Shown here in pieces: positions 51,426-60,379 of a stretch of DNA of 64,000 nucleotides. Each line of letters begins with the position of its first letter. The first letter of the stretch is position 1. A program made the position numbers and the translations under genes. Source of the DNA: Methanolinea mesophila (GTDB lineage: Archaea > Halobacteriota > Methanomicrobia > Methanomicrobiales > Methanospirillaceae); contig NZ_JAGGKR010000001.1 of assembly GCF_017873855.1 (NCBI RefSeq), forward strand, positions 1,741,529-1,805,528, read 5' to 3'. The notes beneath the pieces were generated by a model. That model saw only the letters and a list, made by a program, of their open reading frames with translations, searched no databases and was not told where the DNA came from.

Positions 51426-52646
51426 ATGTCTTCCACAGCAACGACTACTGTATCCGATTTTAATCAGATCAAGCCAGACTATCCTGAACGCTCTATCCTC
51501 AAGGGACTTCGGAATAACGTCATTACCGAAGAGGATGCCCGTCTTATCCGGGCTTTCACGGCAGAGATGCAGTCCGCCCGGGACATCAGTCTGAAGCGGG
51601 CCCACAAGCTGACCTATTCTCTCGTTGGGTTGAGGAGATTCATTGGTCCGTTCCGGGAGAATGACATGGCCGCCTTGTATGTGGGCATCGCAGCACTCAA
51701 GAATGGGAAAAGCCTCAAGAACAAACCCTATAGCGCGAATTCAATCCGCGACCACCTTCTTACCCTGAAGCAGTTCTACCTCTGGCTCGTAGAAAATGAG
51801 ATGGTAGACATCCCCTTCAAGAAGGTCAAGGCCCTCAAGGTCCCTAACCCGAACAGCATGACCAAAGTGGCCTCGGACCTCCTCACTGTTGAAGAGATCA
51901 TGGCCATGCTGCATGCCACTGAAAAGAGCCGGGACCGGGCCCTCATCACCATGCTCTACGAGGGAGGGTTCCGAATAGGCGAGATGGGGGTCATGCGTTG
52001 GGGAGATATTCAGTTCGATCGCTTTGGCGTGGTTGTCAATGTCATGTTCAAGACCAACAAGCCCAGGTACATCCGGCTCGTAATGTCCCGGGAACACCTG
52101 GCAGCTTGGCAGAACGATTATCCATTCCAGCCCGTGACCAACGAAATGCCGGTCTTCCTCACCGAGCGGAAGGCCCCTCTTTCCTATGGAACTGCCGCCT
52201 CGCAGTTGAAGCGGATTGCGAAGCGAGCAAAACTGAAGAAACATGTAACTCCGCATCTGTTTCGTCATTCGCGGATTACTCATCTTATCCGTGAGGGAGT
52301 ATCAGAGAGCGTGATCAAGCTGATGATGTGGGGGAATCTCACCACCGACATGTTCCAGACGTATGCTCATCTCACCGGGTCCGATATAGATAAGGAAATC
52401 CTTTCCACGTATGGGATATCAGAAGAGAAACAAGAAAAGGCCAAGACAAGGCTCGAGCCCAGGCAGTGCGAGCATTGCAGGACAATCAATTCTCCCATCT
52501 CGAACTACTGCAGCCTCTGCGGCCGGCCGCTCGATGAAGGGGCAGCTGAGACCCATGAGGATATAAAGGCATGGTTCATGGAGCATCCGGAAGAGATGAA
52601 GAAATATTTTGAATCAGTTCAAAAAAAAAAAATTAGAAACTATTAA
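51426..52646 (+). CDS. int: Tyrosine site-specific integrase with C-terminal zinc ribbon
   Basis: 406 residues from the ATG at 51426. An N-terminal SAM-like DNA-binding domain (about 25-145) is followed by the catalytic domain: Arg183 in GGFRIGEM, Lys near 209, HLFRHSR with His277 and Arg280, Trp302-Gly303, and the nucleophile Tyr313 in QTYAHL. The C-terminal part (about 348-365) has CEHC and CSLC, a zinc ribbon. Such enzymes are common in Euryarchaeota, some in integrated elements and some chromosomal. The position 62 bases from tRNA-Thr favours an element integrase. The gene is not split. Confidence 0.9.
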   Translation: MSSTATTTVSDFNQIKPDYPERSILKGLRNNVITEEDARLIRAFTAEMQSARDISLKRAHKLTYSLVGLRRFIGPFRENDMAALYVGIAALKNGKSLKNKPYSANSIRDHLLTLKQFYLWLVENEMVDIPFKKVKALKVPNPNSMTKVASDLLTVEEIMAMLHATEKSRDRALITMLYEGGFRIGEMGVMRWGDIQFDRFGVVVNVMFKTNKPRYIRLVMSREHLAAWQNDYPFQPVTNEMPVFLTERKAPLSYGTAASQLKRIAKRAKLKKHVTPHLFRHSRITHLIREGVSESVIKLMMWGNLTTDMFQTYAHLTGSDIDKEILSTYGISEEKQEKAKTRLEPRQCEHCRTINSPISNYCSLCGRPLDEGAAETHEDIKAWFMEHPEEMKKYFESVQKKKIRNY

Positions 52647-52683
52647 TAGAATTATAACGATATAACGAATTTGTTGGTATAAA

Positions 52684-53430
52684 ATGGTAAAAACCCAAAA
52701 TAATTTTGTCTTAATTTTTTTATTAGTGGTGATCCTTTTTTATTCTGGGTGTGTTAGCTTGTCTGAAAGATATGCAACCCCAAGCGAAACACCTACTATA
52801 TCTGCAACTCACCCCATCCCTCCAGAAAAAGTTTTTAATCCTATTTATTCATCGGGAGATATTATCAACGATGTAAAATTGGCATACACTGCTTACATGG
52901 TTTATGATTATAACAATAAAACAGATTCTTATGGGTTAGTTCAAATTCAAAAATATGCTCAAAACAATTCGTGGGGATACGTCAAAGAATTTAAAATTGA
53001 AACAAAATCTCGAAAAATAGTCGAAGATACATACATGTTCAAAGTGGGCCATGTTAATGCAGATGAAATGCTTGTAAATTATGGGCAAATGTTGTATAAC
53101 ACAATACAGCAACAAATCGACACAGGAGTCCCAAAATATTCGGTGGGAGACATTGCTGGAATGTCGTTGTCCTCTGGATCTTATGCGTATCTGATAATAC
53201 TGGAGTACACACCTGAATCAGATAAATACACAACATCGATGATTCACAAGAAAATGGATGGGAGTTGGGGGTATTATGCCCATGAAATTTATGACGGGAC
53301 AACCGTTTGTGAATATAATCCAGAATCTTATGGGAGAAAAACGATGGAAAAAATGTACCCGTATAAAATGGGTTCTATTTCACCCAATAATGCAAAATGT
53401 GATTTAAATATTCTCAATTTCCAATTATAA
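52684..53430 (+). CDS. Predicted lipoprotein, AT-rich
   Basis: 248 residues. A membrane helix (NNFVLIFLLVVILFYSGC) ends in a lipobox with Cys23. A Thr/Pro linker leads to a domain with no recognised family (AYTAYMVYDYNNKTDSYGLVQIQKYAQ). Base composition is clearly more AT-rich than the left part of the window, as in the next genes. A TATA-like AATTATAACGATAT about 27 bases before the ATG suggests a leaderless mRNA. Confidence 0.75.
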   Translation: MVKTQNNFVLIFLLVVILFYSGCVSLSERYATPSETPTISATHPIPPEKVFNPIYSSGDIINDVKLAYTAYMVYDYNNKTDSYGLVQIQKYAQNNSWGYVKEFKIETKSRKIVEDTYMFKVGHVNADEMLVNYGQMLYNTIQQQIDTGVPKYSVGDIAGMSLSSGSYAYLIILEYTPESDKYTTSMIHKKMDGSWGYYAHEIYDGTTVCEYNPESYGRKTMEKMYPYKMGSISPNNAKCDLNILNFQL

Positions 53431-53446
53431 TTCTTATTTCTCATTA

Positions 53447-53857
53447 TTATGCATTTGAATTACAGATTTTCGAATAGAATGCATCGTTGATGTATTGGAA
53501 CGATTGCGGGGGAACGAACTTCTCATTGAACTCCCTTGGATCAACTGGTCTCTCAAACCGGTTTATTTCCTCAATTTCTATGGCATATCCCTTCTCTTTA
53601 CCGTTAAAATACGAGAAAAATTCCTCTTCGCAAATACCGGATACTTCTTTGAACATTTCCCACAGGACCATGGGCCGGTCCTCGATGACAGAGCCTATTG
53701 CACATGTGCCAACAATCTTTTTTGTTGGGCTGCTGGAATAGATGACAATTTCACGGATATCTTCATTTTTGAATATAATCTTTCGGAATTCGTATTTTTT
53801 CAAACCGCAAAGGATTTTATCCGCATATTGCGGTTTAATGGACAGTAAAACTCTCAT
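53447..53857 (-). CDS. ASCH-domain protein
   Basis: 136 residues from the ATG at 53857, which has GGAGG six bases before it; the longer frame lies inside the next gene. The start (VLLSIKPQYADKILCGLKKYEFRK) is the ASCH consensus, a PUA-like RNA-binding fold. IYSSSPTKKIVGTCAIGSVIEDRP follows. Its start lies 23 bases inside the end of the PIN-GNAT gene, so both are one transcript. ASCH proteins are often found in toxin-antitoxin and prophage contexts. Confidence 0.85.
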   Translation of the reverse strand: MRVLLSIKPQYADKILCGLKKYEFRKIIFKNEDIREIVIYSSSPTKKIVGTCAIGSVIEDRPMVLWEMFKEVSGICEEEFFSYFNGKEKGYAIEIEEINRFERPVDPREFNEKFVPPQSFQYINDAFYSKICNSNA

Positions 53858-55343
53858 CGATACCTCCATTGATTTTGATCCATTCATACGAGGATTGACT
53901 GATTTCACCGATTGTCTGGGGGGGGCCATTCAAGACCCCGGCTTGCATCAATTTATCCAGTGGAATGCTGTCTTTCAGGTGGAAATGATGTCTAAAAAGA
54001 ATAATGGAGCGATTTTTAATAGATCTTTCGATTTCCTCCTCAGAGTAAACGCTTCTCTTTCCAATAATTCGCATAATCTCTCCTGGAGAAATATCAGGAT
54101 GGAACTCATCCACGACACCGATCGAAGTGATTCCCTGAATATCTTCGGACCGATAGAATAGGACAATATCGCCTGGTTTTAATTTTTTAATCCTGCTTTG
54201 GGTCAGATATGCCTTTTTTATAGTATTTCCCTCTATTACAAATTCTCCTAGATATTCGGGGAGCAGACTCTGTCTCCCTTTCCGAAAATCAGTAAATAGC
54301 TTTTCATGAAATTCCGGTAAAATTGGGACTACGAACTTACCGACGAATTCCCCATCATAAAAGCTTGGATAAAACATCCTGGATATGTCCACGGGCTGTA
54401 AGGAGTCAATCATGGGGCCGTTCGGTTTGAGATGTTTGACAAATACTGGTTCGGGCCGGTCTCCCGGAAGAACTGCAGCCTGATAGAAACCGAAATCCTG
54501 AATCAGTTCCACAAGATGGTCTTCCGGTTCGATAAAATGCGTTAGATAGATTTCATCAATGTCCTGACCGAGAGCAAGATCTATAGAGACCTTGATGAGC
54601 AGTTCTCCAATTTTATATCCAATATGGGTGACTTTTAGTGTGGCAATTTTTAGGCGTCTCTTTTTTGGCAAGGGTGGAACAGAGGAAATTGATTCTTCTT
54701 CGATTTTGTAAATTAGCAGTGCCCCGATACTTCCATCCGATCTTCTGTTCACGTAGCATTTCCTGCCTTTCCGGGAAATTTCTTCAAACCATTGGCGAAA
54801 TGGAGTATAATCGGCAATTAGAGAATTAAAAATCGGGTCTTCGATATTGAGATTATAGACATAATCTTGAACCAAGGCAGGTGGGGTTGCAATTTGGTCC
54901 TTTCGTGGAATTTGTTGATTAAAGAATGCTAATGCTTCGGATACAAGAAAAACCCGATCTTCTATTCCTAGGGCCTGGGCTTTTTTATGTATGTCCCTGT
55001 CTTCGGTTAGAAGAAAATCGACGGCATTTCGATACACGCAGAATAAAATGGCGTTATCAATTCGATCATGTTCGGTCCTTGGTTCACCCACCCTGCCACA
55101 ATATTTTCGATCTTTATCGGGATTAGGCGGGTTGTCGATAATCGAATAAGCCCGTATCTTTGAGAGATTCACCTCTCTTCTCACATCATCCTTATCGTTC
55201 TTAAGTTCGGTTATTGAAAGAGGGTGCACGAAGAGTTCTGTTCTTAGTTCATTCAGAATTCTATGAAGATCCACAAGGTCAGCAGAGACAACTCTGTCTG
55301 CTTCCCGGGAAATGAAGATATTCGTGTCAATAAGAACCCTCAT
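53835..55343 (-). CDS. PIN-GNAT-PUA fusion protein
   Basis: 502 residues, AT-rich. Residues 1-135 are a PIN nuclease-like domain (RVLIDTNIFIS with Asp6, Glu46, Asp96 and Asp115/Asp117 as the acid set). Residues about 165-310 resemble a GNAT acetyltransferase (HIGYKIGELLIKVSIDLAL, then LVELIQDFGFYQ). Residues about 370-490 read like an EVE/PUA domain (QSRIKKLKPGDIVLFYRSEDIQGITSIGVVDEF). The three-domain set suggests a toxin- or defence-type protein that modifies or cuts RNA, with the ASCH protein as its partner; that is inference. Start ATG is the first of the frame. Confidence 0.82.
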   Translation of the reverse strand: MRVLIDTNIFISREADRVVSADLVDLHRILNELRTELFVHPLSITELKNDKDDVRREVNLSKIRAYSIIDNPPNPDKDRKYCGRVGEPRTEHDRIDNAILFCVYRNAVDFLLTEDRDIHKKAQALGIEDRVFLVSEALAFFNQQIPRKDQIATPPALVQDYVYNLNIEDPIFNSLIADYTPFRQWFEEISRKGRKCYVNRRSDGSIGALLIYKIEEESISSVPPLPKKRRLKIATLKVTHIGYKIGELLIKVSIDLALGQDIDEIYLTHFIEPEDHLVELIQDFGFYQAAVLPGDRPEPVFVKHLKPNGPMIDSLQPVDISRMFYPSFYDGEFVGKFVVPILPEFHEKLFTDFRKGRQSLLPEYLGEFVIEGNTIKKAYLTQSRIKKLKPGDIVLFYRSEDIQGITSIGVVDEFHPDISPGEIMRIIGKRSVYSEEEIERSIKNRSIILFRHHFHLKDSIPLDKLMQAGVLNGPPQTIGEISQSSYEWIKINGGIDESFTVH

Positions 55344-55597
55344 TGTTGCTCACTTAACGATTTCAGGGAGATATATTTAAGATTTTGCCGAGAGCGGTGC
55401 AAATTATTGATGTATTCGACTGAATTGCCGGAGGCCGGTTAAAGATTTTCTCATTCATTTATCCTATTTCACATTCGCCCCGCACGGACTCCGTGATTTT
55501 TTAGATTAGTCGTCCACCATAACAGATTGTTTACCGTCAAGTGATTTGACACGCCCTGTTCTGAAACGGCGGTAAACGGTGAATGGAACGTGATTCT
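55344..55597. promoter_or_regulatory. Control region of the element's rightward gene block
   Basis: 254 bases with a change from AT-rich to GC-rich DNA. An inverted repeat GTTTACCG at 55529-55536 and CGGTAAAC at 55570-55577 flanks a shorter TCAA..TTGA hairpin. It lies 20 bases before the first small gene of the block. Candidate operator or replication-start site; no direct proof. Confidence 0.4.
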
Positions 55598-55732
55598 ATG
55601 GAAAAACTCTTAGTGAGACGGGACGCTCTCGAAGCCTACGAGCGACTTACAGGCTTCACCGGTATAGGCCGCTTTATGGTAGAGCGGGGAGTGTTCGAAA
55701 TTTCGGAGGAGAATCGATGTCAGAAAGAATAA
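55598..55732 (+). CDS. Small protein, first of the coupled block
   Basis: 44 residues, MEKLLVRRDALEAYERLTGF onward. No family recognised; a helix-turn pattern is possible. Its stop lies after the start of the next frame, so the two overlap by 16 bases. Small size means the call rests on coupling and codon pattern. Confidence 0.45.
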   Translation: MEKLLVRRDALEAYERLTGFTGIGRFMVERGVFEISEENRCQKE

Positions 55733-55857
55733 GGGTGGCCCCCTCCAGTATCAAAGCCTTCCACAGCAACGATAGAAGAGGGCCAATATACCTTCAGGTT
55801 CTCCGTTATTTAAGGTTTAGGTCCATCCCTACGATTTCCCGAGAGGTGGCCTTATGA
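55717..55857 (+). CDS. Small basic protein, second of the coupled block
   Basis: 46 residues (MSERIRVAPSSIKAFHSNDR onward, ending SREVAL). GGAGGAGAATCG directly precedes the ATG, a strong ribosome site. The stop TGA overlaps the next ATG as ATGA. Arg-rich with possible nucleic-acid binding; no family recognised. Confidence 0.55.
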   Translation: MSERIRVAPSSIKAFHSNDRRGPIYLQVLRYLRFRSIPTISREVAL

Positions 55858-56186
55858 TCATATTCCGGGCCCGTTTTATCGCGCCTATCCTTGACGGAAG
55901 GAAGACCCAGACCCGGCGTTTATGGTCCAAGGCGCGGGTGAGAGCCGGAGGCATCTACGAGGGCCGGACCTACCGGGCAGGGAAACCCTTCGCACGGTTG
56001 CATGTGACTGACATTGGAAAGGAGCGACTTGGGGATGTCAGCGAGGAAGATGCGGTGAAGGAAGGGTACACCACTTCCGCGGAATTTCTCAAGGACTTCT
56101 TCGCCATGCACGACGGGAAATTCAAACCCGGCATAGAGTGGCTGGACCACCAGGTGTGGGTCCTCTCTTTCGAGGTGATGGCATGA
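55854..56186 (+). CDS. Phage-type ASCH-domain protein
   Basis: 110 residues. IIFRARFIAPILDGRKTQTRRLW is the ASCH start as seen in many phage and plasmid proteins. FARLHVTDIGKERLGDVSEEDAVKEGY follows. GAGGTG lies before the ATG. Host-like GC content, unlike the AT-rich ASCH gene at 53447. Role not known; such proteins are thought to bind RNA or modified bases. Confidence 0.87.
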   Translation: MIIFRARFIAPILDGRKTQTRRLWSKARVRAGGIYEGRTYRAGKPFARLHVTDIGKERLGDVSEEDAVKEGYTTSAEFLKDFFAMHDGKFKPGIEWLDHQVWVLSFEVMA

Positions 56187-56710
56187 CCTTGCCCACCACT
56201 TTCCCTACCCGGTGCTGCGATGATCACCTGACTCCCCGCTACATCCTGGACGCGGCGATAGCGTGCATGGGCGGCATCGACCTGGACCCCTGCAGCAACA
56301 GCCGGACATGCCCAAATGTCCCAGCGGCCCGGCAATTCACCCGCGAGGATGACGGGCTCGCCCAGCCTTGGGACGGACGGGTTTTCCTGAACCCACCGTT
56401 CGGCCGGGAGGTGGAGCGGTGGTTTGCCAAGCTTGCCGGGGAGTACTGCACCGGCCGGACCACCGCGGCCATCGTGCTCTGGAAGTCCGCGACCGAGACG
56501 AAGGCCTGGCAGGTCCTGACCGGAGTCGCCTGTCAGGTCTGTTTCCCTTCCCGGCGGATTGACCTTGATGGGGCCGGGAACCTTTCCGGTTCCACGTTTT
56601 CCCCAGCTATCTTCTATCTCGGGATAGAGCGGGCCCGGTTCATGCTGGCGTTTGAAGGCCTCGGCCCTGTCTGGGAAGTCCCCGGGGGGTGCCGGAATGG
56701 TCGCCGGTAA
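56183..56710 (+). CDS. Phage-type DNA N6-adenine methyltransferase
   Basis: 175 residues from the ATG at 56183 that overlaps the previous stop as ATGA. HLTPRYILDAAIACMGGIDLDPCSN and FLNPPFGREVERWFAKL, with the catalytic NPPF, are the phage N6-adenine methylase hallmarks. It would methylate adenine in element DNA. The motif order is that of the short solitary methylases with no cognate nuclease. Confidence 0.85.
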   Translation: MTLPTTFPTRCCDDHLTPRYILDAAIACMGGIDLDPCSNSRTCPNVPAARQFTREDDGLAQPWDGRVFLNPPFGREVERWFAKLAGEYCTGRTTAAIVLWKSATETKAWQVLTGVACQVCFPSRRIDLDGAGNLSGSTFSPAIFYLGIERARFMLAFEGLGPVWEVPGGCRNGRR

Positions 56711-57047
56711 CTTCACCCGCGGGCGGAGGGTGGAATACCTTGCCCGGGACCACCTCCGGGAGCAGGGTTATTGCGTGGTCCGGACTGCCGGCGCCAGGAG
56801 CCCGGTGGACCTGGTGGCCGGGAAGCACCGGGAGGTCCTCTTCGTCCGGACCCTCCGACTCAGGAGCCCGGTGGCCGATGTCCGTGAAGTGGCGACGCGG
56901 TTCCGCGGGGACATTGTCCGACTCCAGGAGGTCTATCGCCGCGTCGAGCTCCCGGTGCAGTTCTGGATCTTCACAGACCGGGAAGGATGGCGGTTCTTCG
57001 ATGTCCGGCCAGGCGGGATTTCCGAGGTGCGCGGGGTGTGCGTATGA
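56697..57047 (+). CDS. PD-(D/E)XK nuclease-like protein
   Basis: 116 residues from the ATG at 56697 (GGGGGGTGCC before it), 14 bases inside the methylase gene. RGRRVEYLARDHLREQGYCVVRTAGARSPVDLVAGKHREVLFVRTLRL has the E, D and E-x-(R/K) pattern of Holliday-junction-resolvase-type nucleases, though the usual lysine is Arg (VRT), which leaves activity uncertain. The rest is FWIFTDREGWRFFDVRPGG. Likely for element recombination or repair. Confidence 0.7.
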   Translation: MVAGNFTRGRRVEYLARDHLREQGYCVVRTAGARSPVDLVAGKHREVLFVRTLRLRSPVADVREVATRFRGDIVRLQEVYRRVELPVQFWIFTDREGWRFFDVRPGGISEVRGVCV

Positions 57048-57304
57048 AACTGATTCCGGTCTCTGACGAGCAGCTGCTCCTTGAGCGGGGAGTCGGACTT
57101 GAATGGGAGCTTGACCGGGCCCGCCGGGATATCGCAAGGTTAGAGAAAGAGCGCACAGAAATTATTGAACACTGCATCCGTCACGGCATCTTTGAGGCGG
57201 ACGAATACGCATTGATCTCCCGGTGCTCTCCGGATGGGAACACCCGTGAGCACTATTTCATCAGGAGAGAGGAGAGGCAGGATGGGGGACCCGGCGGAGT
57301 GTGA
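57044..57304 (+). CDS. Small coiled-coil protein
   Basis: 86 residues, starting MKLIPVSDEQLLLERGVG and with a heptad-like charged helix (ELDRARRDIARLEKERTEIIEHC). Its ATG overlaps the previous stop as ATGA. No family recognised. It lies directly before the primase-helicase, whose ATG is 22 bases inside its end, so it may help the replication protein. Confidence 0.6.
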   Translation: MKLIPVSDEQLLLERGVGLEWELDRARRDIARLEKERTEIIEHCIRHGIFEADEYALISRCSPDGNTREHYFIRREERQDGGPGGV

Positions 57305-60242
57305 GGTCTTCCGGTCGCTCGGGGTGCTCTTCTCTCCGGGCCAGGTCGTAGAGGTCCGGGCCATCACCGATGACGGGATGGCATCAGGGTACTTCGATGA
57401 CATGGCGGTCCTCTCGGAAAGCATCCCCGCGCTTGATTCGGCGGGGACCCAGGGTATCTATGTCACCCTGAACGAAGTGACCCCGGCCCTTCTCTCTCGG
57501 CGGGCGAACCGGATCAAGATGCGTCTCTCCAAGAAGGACGCAACCACCGCAGACGGTGATATTCTCCGGCGCCGGTGGCTTCCCATCGATATTGACCCGG
57601 TCCGGCCCTCGGGGGTCTCATCTTCCGATGCGGAGCATGGGGCGGCGCTTATCAAAGCGGAACGAGTTGCGACATTCCTCGCCGAGCAGGGGTTTCCCCC
57701 TGCAGTTTTGGGAGACTCGGGGAATGGGGCTCACCTCCTTTACCGCATCGATCTTCCGAACGACGACCCGGGCCGCAACCTGGTAAAGCGATGTATGGAA
57801 GTGCTCTCGGCGCTGTTCAGCGACGGGACGAGCACGATCGATACGGCGAATTACAATGCCGCCCGGATCTGGAAACTTTACGGCACGGTCAGCCGGAAAG
57901 GTGATCATACCGCAGAGCGTCCCCACCGGCGTTCCCGGTTGGTTAGGGTTCCTGATGACCTGGTTGTGGTGAATAGTGAATTGCTCGAACACCTCGCTTC
58001 GCTCCTTCCCGAGAGGGCCCCACCGCCCCCGCGAAAGAACCAGGGCATCGACCTCGCGGCTTGGCTCTATGAACACAGCATGGGGGTCCGGGCAGAGAAG
58101 CCTTATCAGGGCGGGACATTGTTCGTGCTCGAGGAATGTCCGTTCTCCGGCTCGCACCGGGACGGTGCTTTCGCCATCCAGTTCGGCAACGGGGCCATCT
58201 TTGCCGGGTGCCACCATGCGAGTTGTGGAGGCGGGGTCCAGAGATGGAAAGACCTGCGGGACCAGTTTGAGAACCGAAAGAAATGCCCGACCCCCTCCCT
58301 TCCTTCAGCACAACCCACCTCCACGGAGGTCCCTGCGGACAATGCGGTCCGCGACGAGACCATGGCCATCCTCGGCGAGGGTGACCCTCTGGCGTATTTG
58401 CTCCGGACGTTCGCCCTGGACCATGTAGGCGACGAGACGGTTGCTGCGTGTCTGATTATGTCACTCGCTTCTCAATCGGTCATCAATACCAATGGCCTGC
58501 ACGTCTCCGTGACCGGCGAGAGCGGGAAGGGCAAATCACACACTTTCCGGACCATGCTTCGGCAGGTGCCGGAACGGTTCCGGCTCAAGGGGGCTATGAG
58601 CAATAAGGCCCTCTATTACCTGGACGATATGCAGCCCGGCTCGGTGATCGTACTGGATGACACGACCTTGTCTGAGGAGGTCCAGGAGATCCTGAAGTCG
58701 GCCACTACGAGCTTTCAGGAACCTATCGAATACAGGACCGTCACAAAGGAAAGAAAGGTCCGAGTCTGCACCATCCCGGAGCGGTGCGTGTGGTGGGTTG
58801 CCAAGGTAGAGGGCTCGGGGGACGACCAGGTCCTGAACCGCATGCTCACCTGTTGGATCGATGACTCCCCGGAGCAGGACGCAAGGGTGCTTTCCCGGGT
58901 ACTCGAAAAGGATGAGACGGTGCCGGTGGCAACGGTCCAAGAGCGGCAGGAGGTCAGGGTCTGCCAGGCTATATGGGAATCGCTCCGGGCGCAGAGACTC
59001 TATGTGGTCATCCCCTTTGCCCGCCGAATCCGGTTCAGCAACGCGGCCAATCGTCGCAACCCGGAGATGCTCCTGGACCTGATCAAGGCCCACGCCCTGC
59101 TCCGGTTTATGCAGCGGGAAAAGACCGAGGCGGAAGACGGTTCGCCCTGCATCCTGTCCACCAGGAAGGACTTTGAGGATGCGGTCCGGCTCTACGATTA
59201 TCTCAACGGCACCGCGGGTGGCCAGGAGACCAAGCTCACTAAGGTCGAGGCCGAGGTCCTTGGGGTGATTGTGAAGGCAGGGTGGCCGGAATTTACCGTT
59301 CAACAGATCCAGCAGGTAACCGGGCGCTCCTCCTCACACGTACGGAAGACTATGAACGGCTACGTGAGCCGGGGCTATACCTACAGCGGACTTCTGGAGA
59401 AGTGCCCGGCTATTTCCTACACGGACCGGACGGTGATGACCAGCGAGGAGGAAGGGCTTTCGATAAAACGACGAACAATTGCATACCAGTTTAACCCGGA
59501 GATCTATCGCCAGTGGGCGAAGGGAGGTTCCTGCTGGCTGGACCCGGGAGATGATGCTGAAGGGAATGGCAATTCCGATGGGGTGAAAGAGCGGAAAGAA
59601 ATGGAGGAAGGAGAGAAAAATTCCGCTCCCCAGAATGAATCCGATCCGTCTGAAGAAGAAAGAAAAGACCATTCACCAGCTGATGTACTGAGAGAGGGGA
59701 AGAATAATTCAGATACAGTGCAGGGGGATGAAGCAGGTGAGGATGAGGAACTTTCTTTCTGCATGGAACGGGATTCCACCCGCCAGATCAATCCCTCTAT
59801 GAACGTGGTGGCTACTGCCAATTCGTGTTCATGTTGTGAAGTCAACAAGGTCGGAAATCCTGGCAACCATTCCGCCCCTGGTACTCGTAACCATCTCAAG
59901 GCATCAGACTTCAAGAAGCTGGATATCATCAGGAGAGGGACGTGTGCAGGCTGTAATGGGAAGAAATACCTTGCATACATCGAAAAATTGACCGAGCGGC
60001 GAAAAAGTCTCCCGGCAAGGGCAGAGCCCTGGTATCTCTGTAAAGACTGCTATGAGGACGCGGTCCGGAGGGAAAGGGCCTCAGCACCACCTCTGCCTGG
60101 TTTAATTGATATTGATCGGTTGGAGCGAATCAGCACAGATTTAGGGAGATGCACGATATGCGGCTTGGAAAAGGCAGAATGGATTGATCGGGAGCGCGGA
60201 GTGAAGGTTTGTGAGGGGTGTTGGGAGAGGGAAATGTGTTAA
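57282..60242 (+). CDS. Primase-helicase replication protein
   Basis: 986 residues from the ATG at 57282 with GGAGAGGCAGG before it. Residues 1-235 are an archaeo-eukaryotic-type primase (PIDIDPVRPSG with Asp103/Asp105, LGDSGNGAHLLYRIDLP, NAARIWKLYGTVSRKGD). Residues about 286-315 have CPFSGSH..CHHASC, a zinc site. Then an ATPase domain with Walker A TGESGKGKS (411-419) and Walker B SVIVLDD (454-460), and NAANRRNPEMLLD later. After a wHTH-like part (TVQQIQQVTGRSSSHVRKTM) comes an acidic linker and a C-terminal pair of zinc ribbons (CAGCNGKKY, CKDC, CTICGLEK, CEGC). It would start and drive replication of the element. Family by fold only. Confidence 0.85.
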   Translation: MGDPAECEVFRSLGVLFSPGQVVEVRAITDDGMASGYFDDMAVLSESIPALDSAGTQGIYVTLNEVTPALLSRRANRIKMRLSKKDATTADGDILRRRWLPIDIDPVRPSGVSSSDAEHGAALIKAERVATFLAEQGFPPAVLGDSGNGAHLLYRIDLPNDDPGRNLVKRCMEVLSALFSDGTSTIDTANYNAARIWKLYGTVSRKGDHTAERPHRRSRLVRVPDDLVVVNSELLEHLASLLPERAPPPPRKNQGIDLAAWLYEHSMGVRAEKPYQGGTLFVLEECPFSGSHRDGAFAIQFGNGAIFAGCHHASCGGGVQRWKDLRDQFENRKKCPTPSLPSAQPTSTEVPADNAVRDETMAILGEGDPLAYLLRTFALDHVGDETVAACLIMSLASQSVINTNGLHVSVTGESGKGKSHTFRTMLRQVPERFRLKGAMSNKALYYLDDMQPGSVIVLDDTTLSEEVQEILKSATTSFQEPIEYRTVTKERKVRVCTIPERCVWWVAKVEGSGDDQVLNRMLTCWIDDSPEQDARVLSRVLEKDETVPVATVQERQEVRVCQAIWESLRAQRLYVVIPFARRIRFSNAANRRNPEMLLDLIKAHALLRFMQREKTEAEDGSPCILSTRKDFEDAVRLYDYLNGTAGGQETKLTKVEAEVLGVIVKAGWPEFTVQQIQQVTGRSSSHVRKTMNGYVSRGYTYSGLLEKCPAISYTDRTVMTSEEEGLSIKRRTIAYQFNPEIYRQWAKGGSCWLDPGDDAEGNGNSDGVKERKEMEEGEKNSAPQNESDPSEEERKDHSPADVLREGKNNSDTVQGDEAGEDEELSFCMERDSTRQINPSMNVVATANSCSCCEVNKVGNPGNHSAPGTRNHLKASDFKKLDIIRRGTCAGCNGKKYLAYIEKLTERRKSLPARAEPWYLCKDCYEDAVRRERASAPPLPGLIDIDRLERISTDLGRCTICGLEKAEWIDRERGVKVCEGCWEREMC

Positions 60243-60379
60243 TGAGGCCGTCCAAAATTTCGAAACTCTTATCGATATTCCATGTAACTATTTTTTTAGG
60301 ATAGATTCTACAAAATGAAACAAATATGAAATAACTGCTTGTTAACAATGAATTCTTGATCGCAAAATATGGTAATAAA
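60243..60379 (+). promoter_or_regulatory. AT-rich promoter region of the restriction-modification pair
   Basis: 137 bases, strongly AT-rich, between the primase-helicase stop and the methyltransferase start. No hairpin or clear TATA box can be singled out. Confidence 0.35.
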
